A stretch of DNA of 16,448 nucleotides from an uncultured Chloroflexota bacterium (GTDB lineage Bacteria; Chloroflexota; Limnocylindria; Limnocylindrales; Limnocylindraceae). Positions 7,643-14,380 of the stretch are shown here, piece by piece. The stretch lies in assembly GCA_903851225.1 (NCBI GenBank), contig CAINNT010000180.1:1-16448 (forward strand), in the 5' to 3' direction. Numbering within the stretch: position 1 is the stretch's first letter; each line of letters starts with the position of its first letter. The notes beneath the pieces were generated by a model. That model ran no database searches and was not told the origin of the DNA. It saw only the letters and a program-made list of their open reading frames with translations. The position numbers and the translations under genes are program-made.

Positions 7643-8704
7643 ATGGTGGCAGGGAAGCGTTTACGGAGTGTTCACGCGGCGAAGCCGCGATCCAGTAGCG
7701 CCCCTCGCACCACTAGGCCGCGCTCTGGTCGGGTGGGGAGCTCCGAGGCGGGGATCCCACAGGTGTGTGCCGTTGTCGATATCGGTTCGAACTCGACCCA
7801 TCTGTATGTGGCGGTGTCAGACGGGGTGCGCCAAGAGGTGATTGCGGACGAGTCGATGCCCATCGAACTCGGCCGGTTAGTGGAGCAGGATCGGACCATT
7901 GGCCGAAAGGCCACCGCTGCGATCAGCGATGCCCTCTCATCGTTTCGAGACCGAGCAACCACGCTTGGCGCGAACCGGATGCATGTTGTTGCCACGGAGC
8001 CGTTCCGACGCGCTCGCGACCAAGAGATCGCCCTCCGCGCGCTTCGAGGTTCAAAGGCCGGGGCTCCCGTGGTTCTGACACACGAGGAGGAGGGACTCCT
8101 CACCGTCCTCGGCCTTCAACACGGACACGACCACTCGGTGCCGCAGTTGGTCGTCGACATCGGTGGAGGATCAACCGAAGCGGTGGAGCTTCACCCTGGA
8201 GAGCTGCCACGAGCATTTGGCGTCTCCATTGGCTCGGCGCGTCTCTTGGCGCGCGTCTCGTATCAAGACCCTCCACGCCCACGCGAATGGCAGGAGCTTC
8301 GTCGACATGCCCAAATCGCCTTGGCGGACCTTACCGTTGCAGATGTTCACCGTTTGATCCTGGTGGGGGGAACCGCAACTCGGCTACTCAAGCTTGTTCC
8401 AGCGACGCTGATCAGCCGCACGATTCACCGTGAAGACCTCGCAGAGATGGGACAGCGTCTTGTTGCACTCACTGCAAAGGAGGTCGCGGAGCGCTTTGCC
8501 ATTTCCCAGCGCCGAGCAAGGCTCCTCCCGGCAGGGATCGCGATTGTGGAGGCACTCTTGCAGCGAACGACTGCACGGGTCGTCACCGTTGATCGAGGCG
8601 GCATACGTGAAGGACTCGTCGTTGCCGTGGCACGCTCGGGTGAAGGGTGGCGCGAAGCGCTTCCAGCGTTGGTGATGGAGACCCGAGAAAGCACCCTGCG
8701 CTAA
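7643..8704 (+). CDS. ppx: exopolyphosphatase, Ppx/GppA family (short form)
   Basis: A 353-residue member of the ASKHA-fold Ppx/GppA family, which removes terminal phosphates from polyphosphate and, in GppA, cleaves pppGpp. Phosphate-binding loop 1 is VVDIGSNSTHL (D46). The catalytic Glu region is THEEEGLL (148-150). Loop 2 is VVDIGGGSTEAVEL (172-183). LILVGGTATRLLKL and RARLLPAGIAIVEALL complete the fold. It lacks the C-terminal HD-type domain of E. coli Ppx, as do the short Ppx proteins of Actinobacteria and others. The first 40 or so residues are a basic, Ser/Arg/Pro-rich extension of unknown role. The start is ATG 7643, set by the TAGGAT element. It is divergent from phoU and convergent with the CYTH gene, their stops overlapping by 4 nt (8701-8704). 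Confidence 0.93.
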   Translation: MVAGKRLRSVHAAKPRSSSAPRTTRPRSGRVGSSEAGIPQVCAVVDIGSNSTHLYVAVSDGVRQEVIADESMPIELGRLVEQDRTIGRKATAAISDALSSFRDRATTLGANRMHVVATEPFRRARDQEIALRALRGSKAGAPVVLTHEEEGLLTVLGLQHGHDHSVPQLVVDIGGGSTEAVELHPGELPRAFGVSIGSARLLARVSYQDPPRPREWQELRRHAQIALADLTVADVHRLILVGGTATRLLKLVPATLISRTIHREDLAEMGQRLVALTAKEVAERFAISQRRARLLPAGIAIVEALLQRTTARVVTVDRGGIREGLVVAVARSGEGWREALPALVMETRESTLR

Positions 8705-9330
8705 AGGGCGATCGAGAGCAGATCCGCCGCGCGGGCGACCTTCGATTGGCCAGCGGCTGTTACTCCTTCTTGCGCGGCAAGCCAGGGAGCGAGCTCAGAG
8801 ACGGCTCGCTCGCGAACCTCAGGGGTGATGCTGTCGAGAAACTCGATCTCCAGCTCAGACCAGCGACACTCACCTTCGCTTCCCGACCCACTCGCACGAA
8901 TGGTGTCAATGCTCAGAACTGCAACCTCGCTGCCCTCATAGGTAAGAGCGAATGCTTGGCGCTCTTGTCGAAGGGTGAGATACGACTGCAGTCGACTGCG
9001 AACGTAGGGCAGATCGATGCCAGCACTCGTGAGCTCCGTGGCGATCTCAGCAGGAAGTTCTTCGTGTGCGACTGGTGTGCGTTCAATCTCGGCCCGTTCA
9101 CTCAGGGGGCCAGACGCGCTCGGGGCCCGTTCAGCTTTGAGGGTGTAGCGCACCGCCTGGCCGTCAGATCGGCGACGTCGTAGCCGCCAGCCGGCGGAGA
9201 GGATCTGCCCCCGAAAGTCGAGGTACTCATCGAGCACATGTTTGCTTGGCTGAGCTGTGCCCGCGAGGTACCCATGCGGGAGTGCAGGGAGATGGGGGCT
9301 CGCAAGTAGAAACTTCAGCTCCCGCTCCAT
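8701..9330 (-). CDS. CYTH-domain protein (triphosphate tunnel metalloenzyme, probable inorganic triphosphatase)
   Basis: A 209-residue protein opening with the CYTH signature ExExK (E2, E4 and K6 in MERELKFLL). It continues with basic and acidic strands typical of the eight-stranded tunnel: GWRLRRRRSDGQ, RYTLKAE, ERAEIERT and WSELEIEF. CYTH enzymes bind triphosphate with divalent metals and hydrolyse PPPi, ThTP or NTPs, or form cAMP; with ppk next door inorganic tri- or polyphosphate is the likeliest substrate. The frame stays open to 9540 inside ppk, but the signature and the 7-nt gap after the ppk stop place the start at ATG 9330. There is no C-terminal CHAD domain, the usual fusion partner. 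It is probably co-transcribed with ppk and its stop overlaps that of ppx. Confidence 0.85.
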   Translation of the reverse strand: MERELKFLLASPHLPALPHGYLAGTAQPSKHVLDEYLDFRGQILSAGWRLRRRRSDGQAVRYTLKAERAPSASGPLSERAEIERTPVAHEELPAEIATELTSAGIDLPYVRSRLQSYLTLRQERQAFALTYEGSEVAVLSIDTIRASGSGSEGECRWSELEIEFLDSITPEVRERAVSELAPWLAAQEGVTAAGQSKVARAADLLSIAL

Positions 9331-9337
9331 GGACGGA

Positions 9338-11377
9338 TTATGCCTGAGCTGCGCTGATCGCCGCCTTGCGCAACGATTCGAACGATGAGACTCCGGTATC
9401 GGCGAGGCGTTCCCATGCTCCGTCCGGCTGTAGTGCCCAAGCATTTGAGGTGTCGGCCAAAAGAACGCGGAGGATCTCTTCGGTCCGTCGGCACACCTCG
9501 GGGTCTTCAAGGGGGAAGAGCACCTCAACACGCCGGTCAAGGTTGCGTTCCATCAGATCTGCGCTCCCAGCGTAGATCTCGATTCCGTGAGGTCCTGCGA
9601 ATCGATAGATGCGACTGTGTTCCAGGTAGTCGCCGATGACGGATCGGATCCGTAGTCGCGCAGCATGACGTTCGGGGTTTGGCAGGAGGCCGCACATTCC
9701 CCGAACGACTAGATCAACCGACACCCCCGCCTCTGCGGCACGATCCAGGGATTCGATCATCTCCGGATCAATGAGCGCGTTTACCTTGATGGTGATGGAG
9801 GTCTCTGCGCCAGAACGAGCCTGCTCTGTCAGGCGCTCTATGCGACCCCTCAGCTCCCGACGTAGGTGGTCTGGCGCGACAAGGAGGCGTTGATACGCCG
9901 AAGAGCGAGCGGCACCAGTGAGGAAGTTGAAGAGGACACCAACATCCGTAGCGATCTCGTCGTTGAGCGTAAAGAGGCCGATATCGGTGTAGCCACGCGC
10001 CGTCTTCGGGTTGTAGTTTCCCGTGGAGAGGTGCACGTAACGGCGAATCGATGATCCCTCCCGTCGTGCGATCAGCGACGCCTTGCAGTGCGTCTTGAGC
10101 CCCGCCACGCCGTAGACCACGTGCGCTCCGGCCTCCTCTAGACGTCTCGCCCACTCAATGTTTGCCGCCTCATCGAAACGGGCCTTCAGCTCGACGAGGA
10201 CCACCACCTCCTTGCCTGCATGCACGGCGCGAATCAGGTGCGCAGGGATACTGGAGGTTGCACCCGTCCGATACAGCGTGGAGCGGATCGAGAGAACATC
10301 GGGATCATCCGCCGCCTGGGCAAAAAGCTGATCGACACTCGCCTCGAAGCTTTCATATGGGTGATGGACGAGCAGGTCACCCTCGGCGATCACCTGAAAT
10401 AGGTCGCCCTTCGGCGCATCGATAGAGGCACTCGCGGCGATTCGTGCCGGTGTGATCGGCTGCCAGCGTTCGGCGCGCAGGTCGGGGCGGGGGAGGCTCG
10501 CGACTTGCAGGGCTACGGTGAGGTCAATGATCCCCTCAACAACCTGCACCTCGTTCTCGGTGATTTCAAGTCCAGTGAGGAGCATGTCGAGAAGCTCGCG
10601 TGGCATCTCGGCGCCAACCTCGAGGCGTACCACGCTGCCGAATCGCCGTTGGCGCAGTCCCTCCTCAATCGCCTCCAGGAGGTCGTCTGCCTCATCTTCA
10701 ACGGTATCGAGGTCGGCATCGCGTGTGACGCGAAAGAGGTGTGCGTCAAGGATCTCGGTGCCGGGGAAGAGGTGATCGAGATGCGCCGCGACGAGTTCTT
10801 CCATGAGGATCCAGTCACCGTTCCCGAACTGCACCATGCGACCAACGATTGTCGGGATCTTCACACGTGCGAGAGCGGTCTCTCCGTTCCCGTGCGGACG
10901 AATCCTTATTGCGAGGGAGAGGCTGAGGGAGCTGATGAGGGGGAACGGGTGGCCGGAATCCACTGCGAGGGGAGTGAGCACGGGAAAGATCTCTCGTGTG
11001 AACCGCTCGGTGAGGATGGACTGCTCGGCGGCGTCGAGGTCAACCCACCGCCGAAGCGACAGCCCCGCGGCACGCAGCTCGCCGACAAGCTCCTCCCAGC
11101 TCTCTTGTGACGATTCGGTGAGCAGGGCCGTCGCCTCGCGAATCAGGGCAAGTTGCACGTCGGGGGTTCGGCCGTCAGGCCCCGGAGTGCGTACGCCAGC
11201 AACCAACTGATCGTGGATTCCCGCAACCCGAACGCCATAGAACTCGTCGATGTTGGATGCGACGATGCCGAGGAATCGGAAGCGATCAAGGAGCGGGCGG
11301 TTATGGTTAGATGCCTCCGTCAAGACGCGCGCATTGAAGGCGAGAAGCGAGAGCTCGCGGCTGACGCCATGGTTCAT
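9338..11377 (-). CDS. ppk1: polyphosphate kinase 1
   Basis: A 679-residue PPK1, which reversibly polymerises the ATP gamma-phosphate into polyphosphate through a phosphohistidine. The N-terminal helical domain begins RELSLLAFNARVLTEA, followed by FLGIVASNIDEFYGVR. The two C-terminal phospholipase-D-like domains carry the catalytic histidines: H449 in YVHLSTGNYNP (equivalent to E. coli H435) and H587 in YLEHSRIYRF (equivalent to H592). GLKTHCKASLIARREG, just before H449, is also conserved. Length is normal. ATG 11377 overlaps the stop of the upstream DUF971 gene (ATGA), and the CYTH gene follows after 7 nt, giving a three-gene operon. The convergent and divergent neighbours ppx and phoU make this a polyP turnover locus. 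Confidence 0.97.
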   Translation of the reverse strand: MNHGVSRELSLLAFNARVLTEASNHNRPLLDRFRFLGIVASNIDEFYGVRVAGIHDQLVAGVRTPGPDGRTPDVQLALIREATALLTESSQESWEELVGELRAAGLSLRRWVDLDAAEQSILTERFTREIFPVLTPLAVDSGHPFPLISSLSLSLAIRIRPHGNGETALARVKIPTIVGRMVQFGNGDWILMEELVAAHLDHLFPGTEILDAHLFRVTRDADLDTVEDEADDLLEAIEEGLRQRRFGSVVRLEVGAEMPRELLDMLLTGLEITENEVQVVEGIIDLTVALQVASLPRPDLRAERWQPITPARIAASASIDAPKGDLFQVIAEGDLLVHHPYESFEASVDQLFAQAADDPDVLSIRSTLYRTGATSSIPAHLIRAVHAGKEVVVLVELKARFDEAANIEWARRLEEAGAHVVYGVAGLKTHCKASLIARREGSSIRRYVHLSTGNYNPKTARGYTDIGLFTLNDEIATDVGVLFNFLTGAARSSAYQRLLVAPDHLRRELRGRIERLTEQARSGAETSITIKVNALIDPEMIESLDRAAEAGVSVDLVVRGMCGLLPNPERHAARLRIRSVIGDYLEHSRIYRFAGPHGIEIYAGSADLMERNLDRRVEVLFPLEDPEVCRRTEEILRVLLADTSNAWALQPDGAWERLADTGVSSFESLRKAAISAAQA

Positions 11378-11715
11378 CGCGGAGCACTCATGCAGCTTGC
11401 ACAGGAGCAGCGCTCTCGCAGAAGCGACCAGGTGTAGTAGCCGGTCCGATGCCCGTCGCCCCAGAATAGGCAGAGCGCATAGCTACCGACCATCTCGCCT
11501 CCCTCAAGCCGAGTCTGGCTCGGGCTGAGGGTCGGGTTGGCGTCAAGCCAGCCCGGGAGTCCCGCCTCACCTCGGCAATAGGCACACGGGCAGAGCCATC
11601 TCAGCGGGATCGCTTCGAAGATGCTCTGATGGCCGTCGCGCCAATCGAGCTCGAGGCGTTGCTGCTCGCGGAGAATGCGGACTGCGACGGGCGCTCCGTG
11701 GGCTGGTTCCTGCAT
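11374..11715 (-). CDS. DUF971 / gamma-butyrobetaine hydroxylase N-terminal-like zinc-site protein
   Basis: A 113-residue protein of the DUF971 (GBBH-like N) family. The core shows RLELDWRDG, LRWLCPCAYCRGE and GDGHRTGYYTW. In eukaryotic gamma-butyrobetaine hydroxylase this domain holds a zinc ion with a CxCxxC and a histidine; here C42, C44, C47 and H89 match that site. A second CxCxxC (C103, C105, C108) lies at the very C terminus and is not part of the known site. The bacterial function is unsettled; stand-alone or Mrp-fused copies have been linked to iron-sulfur protein work, by association only. The start is supported by TAGAAT 6 nt before the ATG. The stop overlaps the ppk1 start (ATGA), so its expression is tied to polyphosphate synthesis. 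Confidence 0.82.
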   Translation of the reverse strand: MQEPAHGAPVAVRILREQQRLELDWRDGHQSIFEAIPLRWLCPCAYCRGEAGLPGWLDANPTLSPSQTRLEGGEMVGSYALCLFWGDGHRTGYYTWSLLRERCSCASCMSAPR

Positions 11716-11721
11716 TGGTTG

Positions 11722-11727
11722 ATTCTA
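11722..11727 (-). promoter_or_regulatory. -10 element TAGAAT of the DUF971-ppk1-CYTH operon (leaderless type)
   Basis: TAGAAT is 6 nt (CAACCA) before ATG 11715 on the minus strand, placing the predicted +1 on the A of the start codon. The same hexamer and spacing precede trxB. It is the only promoter visible for ppk1. Confidence 0.6.
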
Positions 11728-11757
11728 GGGTTCGTAGGTAAACGGCAGATGAGCGGC

Positions 11758-11763
11758 TAGGAT
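11758..11763 (+). promoter_or_regulatory. -10 element TAGGAT of the yibE/F gene
   Basis: TAGGAT is 23 nt before ATG 11787. The predicted leader of about 17 nt contains AGAGGA (11776-11781), 5 nt before the ATG, as its Shine-Dalgarno. The divergent TAGAAT of the ppk operon lies 30 bp away, so the 71-bp intergenic region holds both promoters. Confidence 0.55.
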
Positions 11764-11786
11764 GGTGAAAATCAGAGAGGAACTCG

Positions 11787-12932
11787 ATGCCAGAGAGTCG
11801 CACCAGCAGCCGACGGTCGCCCCGCACGAATCAAGCGTGGCTGGCCAGCATTGCCCGCTTCGCCGGCGCGGCCCTTCTGCTCCTCGGGCTGCTCGTCGCC
11901 CCAAGCCCGTGGACGCTCCCTACCGACGCCAATGCACCTGTTTTCGTTCGGGCAGTGATCGTCTCCCAGCCACAGTCAGGAGCGGCAGGGACTTCGGGTA
12001 GCGCCACCGTCGAACTCCTGGAAGGGCCAAGGATTGGAGAGCGTCTGACCGCCTCGGTGGATCAGGCGAGCGACATCGCGGGCTCTATTCCCTACAACAA
12101 GGGTGACGAGGTCCTCCTGACGCAACTCACGGATGCGAGCGGAGGAGAGGTCTTTGCTGTTGCAGATCGCTCAAGGGGTGGGGCACTCCTCGTCGCGATG
12201 GCGCTGTTTGCCCTCGCCGTCATCGGCATTGCAGGGGCCGTTGGTGCACGATCGCTTCTTGGGCTCGCTGTCACCGGCATCGTGCTCGTTCGCTTCGGTA
12301 TTCCGGCGCTCCTCTCGGGCGCGTCGCCGCTCGTTGTTGCCGGACTTATCGTCCTGGTTGTCGGCGTCGCATCGGTGGTGATTACCGAAGGGCTGAATCG
12401 GCGTGCGACCGCAACGATTCTCGGTATCGGCGGGAGTCTTGTCGCCGTTGCGCTCATCTCGATTCTGCTCGATCGACTCCTCGCCTTTACGCCGTTTGCC
12501 GGCGATCCTGATCTCATCAACCTGATTCCGATCCTGGGCGGCAGCGTTGATCTACGCGGAATCGGCCTTGCGGCGGCAATGATCGGCACACTTGGCATCG
12601 TCGATGATGTCGCCGCCACACAGGTTGCAGCCGTAGAACAGATTCGCCGAGCAGATTCGGGTGCTGGTGCGCTAGAGGTGGGTCGTCGAGCGTTAGCGAT
12701 CGGACGATCACATGTTGGCGCGGTGATCAACACGTTGCCGCTCGCCTACTTTGCGGCGTCGCTGCCGCTCGTCGTGGCCGCACTCATCGCACCCGGTGGC
12801 CTTGCGGGACGCCTCAGCACGGAGACCGTTGCGGTTGAGGTTGTGCGCGCGCTAGCGGGTACCGCTGGTGTGCTCTTGGCCATGCCCCTCGCAACCGTGA
12901 GCGCCGTCTTGATCGGAGTCGGCGAGGAGTAG
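11787..12932 (+). CDS. YibE/F-family multi-pass membrane protein
   Basis: A 381-residue integral membrane protein. An N-terminal hydrophobic segment (about 21-40) is followed by an extracytoplasmic domain of about 90 residues (45-130, OB-like, with KGDEVLLTQL). About seven further membrane segments lie near 132-153, 157-176, 181-199, 209-229, 257-272, 316-335 and 354-378. The family's conserved stretches are present: GTLGIVDDVAATQVAAV (267-283) and GRSHVGAVINTLPLAYFAASLPL (306-328). YibE/F proteins are widespread in Firmicutes, Actinobacteria and Chloroflexota, but their transport or signalling role is not established. It stands alone, divergent from the ppk operon and ending directly against the stop of the response regulator gene on the other strand. 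Confidence 0.9.
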   Translation: MPESRTSSRRSPRTNQAWLASIARFAGAALLLLGLLVAPSPWTLPTDANAPVFVRAVIVSQPQSGAAGTSGSATVELLEGPRIGERLTASVDQASDIAGSIPYNKGDEVLLTQLTDASGGEVFAVADRSRGGALLVAMALFALAVIGIAGAVGARSLLGLAVTGIVLVRFGIPALLSGASPLVVAGLIVLVVGVASVVITEGLNRRATATILGIGGSLVAVALISILLDRLLAFTPFAGDPDLINLIPILGGSVDLRGIGLAAAMIGTLGIVDDVAATQVAAVEQIRRADSGAGALEVGRRALAIGRSHVGAVINTLPLAYFAASLPLVVAALIAPGGLAGRLSTETVAVEVVRALAGTAGVLLAMPLATVSAVLIGVGEE

Positions 12933-12946
12933 TTAACTCGCTCCGA
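12913..12946. terminator. bulged hairpin across the yibE / response-regulator convergent junction
   Basis: TCGGA (12913-12917) and GCGAG (12922-12926) pair with CTCGC (12937-12941) and TCCGA (12942-12946). This gives a 5+5 bp stem with a 4-nt bulge and a 10-nt loop that holds both abutting stop codons. No T tract follows on either strand. It may act as a weak bidirectional terminator. Confidence 0.3.
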
Positions 12947-13643
12947 GTCGGTAGCCCACGCCGCGCACCGATTCTGGTAGCGGACCGTCGGCCTCCTCAA
13001 GCTTGCTGCGCAGGCGCGCGACATGGGGCTTCAGGAGGAGCGGGTCAGGGGTGGCCTTGTTGGGCCACGCGGCGGCTAGGAGTCGGTGTTTCGTCACGAC
13101 ACGTCCCTTCGCGGAGGCGAGGGCCTCCAAGATATTGAATTCCGTCTTGGTTAGGGCGAGAAGCGTTGACCCCACATGGACCTCATGTCGACTGATGTCG
13201 ATGCGAAGGCCTGCAGCGCCGACGATGGTGCGATCCCGTGCTGAGACGTCCGACGGTTCACCGATGCGTCGCAGCGCAGCACGGACTCGGGCGAGGAGCT
13301 CTTGCCGTCCGAACGGCTTCGTCACGTAGTCATCGGCACCGGCATCGAGAGCATCAACCTTCGCCGCCTCGTCCGTCTCGCCGGTCAGCACGATGATGGG
13401 GGTGGAGCTCCGCATGCGCACCTCGTGGATGACATTGAGCCCATCGCGACCAGGCATAGCAAGGTCAAGCAAGACCAGCGCCGGCTTCGTCGAATCAAAC
13501 ACTTCAATTGCCTCGACGCCGTTGTAGGCGACGTGAACGGCGTAGTCGCCTGCGGTCAGCAGTGCTGAGATCGCACCGACGAGTGCTGGGTCGTCGTCGA
13601 CCACCAGGACTGCAAGGTTCGTGGCTGGCGCTTCTGCCTTCAT
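12933..13643 (-). CDS. winged-helix response regulator (OmpR/KdpE-like)
   Basis: A 236-residue two-component regulator. The receiver domain (about 10-128) has the acidic triplet D16-D18, phosphoacceptor D60 (LVLLDLAMP), a Thr in IVLTGETD and a Lys in VTKPF. The winged-helix domain (about 140-234) contains LTKTEFNILEALASAKGRVVTKHRLL and ends in RGVGYRLG. In the recognition-helix region the common TVDVHI is replaced by LLLKPHVARLRSKLEE, so its target site may be unusual. ATG 13643 overlaps the stop of the upstream kinase gene (ATGA), which marks the two as a cognate pair. The targets are unknown; the operon position after trxB hints at a redox signal, by inference only. Confidence 0.93.
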   Translation of the reverse strand: MKAEAPATNLAVLVVDDDPALVGAISALLTAGDYAVHVAYNGVEAIEVFDSTKPALVLLDLAMPGRDGLNVIHEVRMRSSTPIIVLTGETDEAAKVDALDAGADDYVTKPFGRQELLARVRAALRRIGEPSDVSARDRTIVGAAGLRIDISRHEVHVGSTLLALTKTEFNILEALASAKGRVVTKHRLLAAAWPNKATPDPLLLKPHVARLRSKLEEADGPLPESVRGVGYRLGAS

Positions 13644-14380
13644 GTTGCAAGTATGCCGTGCGACTCAGGGGCCAGTGGCAGCGACAGGAGGAAGCGACTT
13701 CCGCCGAATCCATTCGGTTCAATCCTGATCTCACCGCCCATGGCCTCCATGAGGCGCCGCGCGGCGTAGAGGCCGATCCCTGAGCCGCTCGTGGATGGGC
13801 GCTGCGTTCGGCGAACGAAGGCCTCAAACACCTCTTCCCAGTCTTCACGGGGGATCCCCGCCCCGTCATCGGTGAGGTAGAGCTCGGCTCGACCATCCCG
13901 AACCCAGCAGCCAATTGAGACCGGTTCGCCCACAGGGGCGTACTTTGCTTCGTTCTCCAAGAGGTGGCCGAGCACCTGGCGGTAGCGACTCTCGTCGGCA
14001 ATGACCACGATCTCCGGCTCTGGCTCCTCCCAGCGGAGCGGGTGGTTGCGTAGCAGTGGCGCCATCTCCTTGATGACCGCTCCGGTGATTGCGCCGAGGT
14101 TCATCGGTGCGGAGTGCAGGGGCAGGATTGACCCGGGTCGAGTGGCGGTGAGGATGGAGTCAATCTGCAGGTTCAGTCGGCCAACCTGCTGCATGGCGGC
14201 CTCGCGCCAGGCGGTCAAATCTGCTGGCTTCGCAGGAGACGCGCCAGATGCTGCGTCGGAGAGAAGCTCGACGTAGGCGCTCAGGACTGCAAGTGGCGTG
14301 CGAAGCTCATGGGTGACAAGGGAGAGAAGTTCAGCCCGCGCAGTGTCGATGAGCGCGATCTCATCCTCTCGGTGCGACAT
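13640..14380 (-). CDS. soluble histidine kinase without a sensor domain
   Basis: A 246-residue kinase consisting of little more than the catalytic core. H24 lies in LVTHELRTPLAVLSAYVELL. The ATPase domain has an N box variant LLENEAKYAP (N143), G1 DDGAGIP (171-177) and G2 TSGSGIGLYAARR (197-209). No membrane segment, PAS or GAF domain precedes the HisKA helix: only about 15 residues come before it. The input must come from a partner protein or from the cytoplasm. It begins directly after the trxB stop (TAGATG) and overlaps its partner regulator, so the three genes form one transcript. The usual N box second Asn is kept but preceded by Glu, a mild variation. Confidence 0.9.
   Translation of the reverse strand: MSHREDEIALIDTARAELLSLVTHELRTPLAVLSAYVELLSDAASGASPAKPADLTAWREAAMQQVGRLNLQIDSILTATRPGSILPLHSAPMNLGAITGAVIKEMAPLLRNHPLRWEEPEPEIVVIADESRYRQVLGHLLENEAKYAPVGEPVSIGCWVRDGRAELYLTDDGAGIPREDWEEVFEAFVRRTQRPSTSGSGIGLYAARRLMEAMGGEIRIEPNGFGGSRFLLSLPLAPESHGILAT

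Noticed and set aside
8690..8710. Possible hairpin at the ppx/CYTH convergent junction
   Set aside because: Only a 4-bp stem (CCCT/AGGG) could be found, too weak to call a terminator.
9331..9540. 70-residue N-terminal extension of the CYTH protein
   Set aside because: Overlaps the coding end of ppk1; the CYTH signature begins at the ATG at 9330, so the extension is only an open frame.
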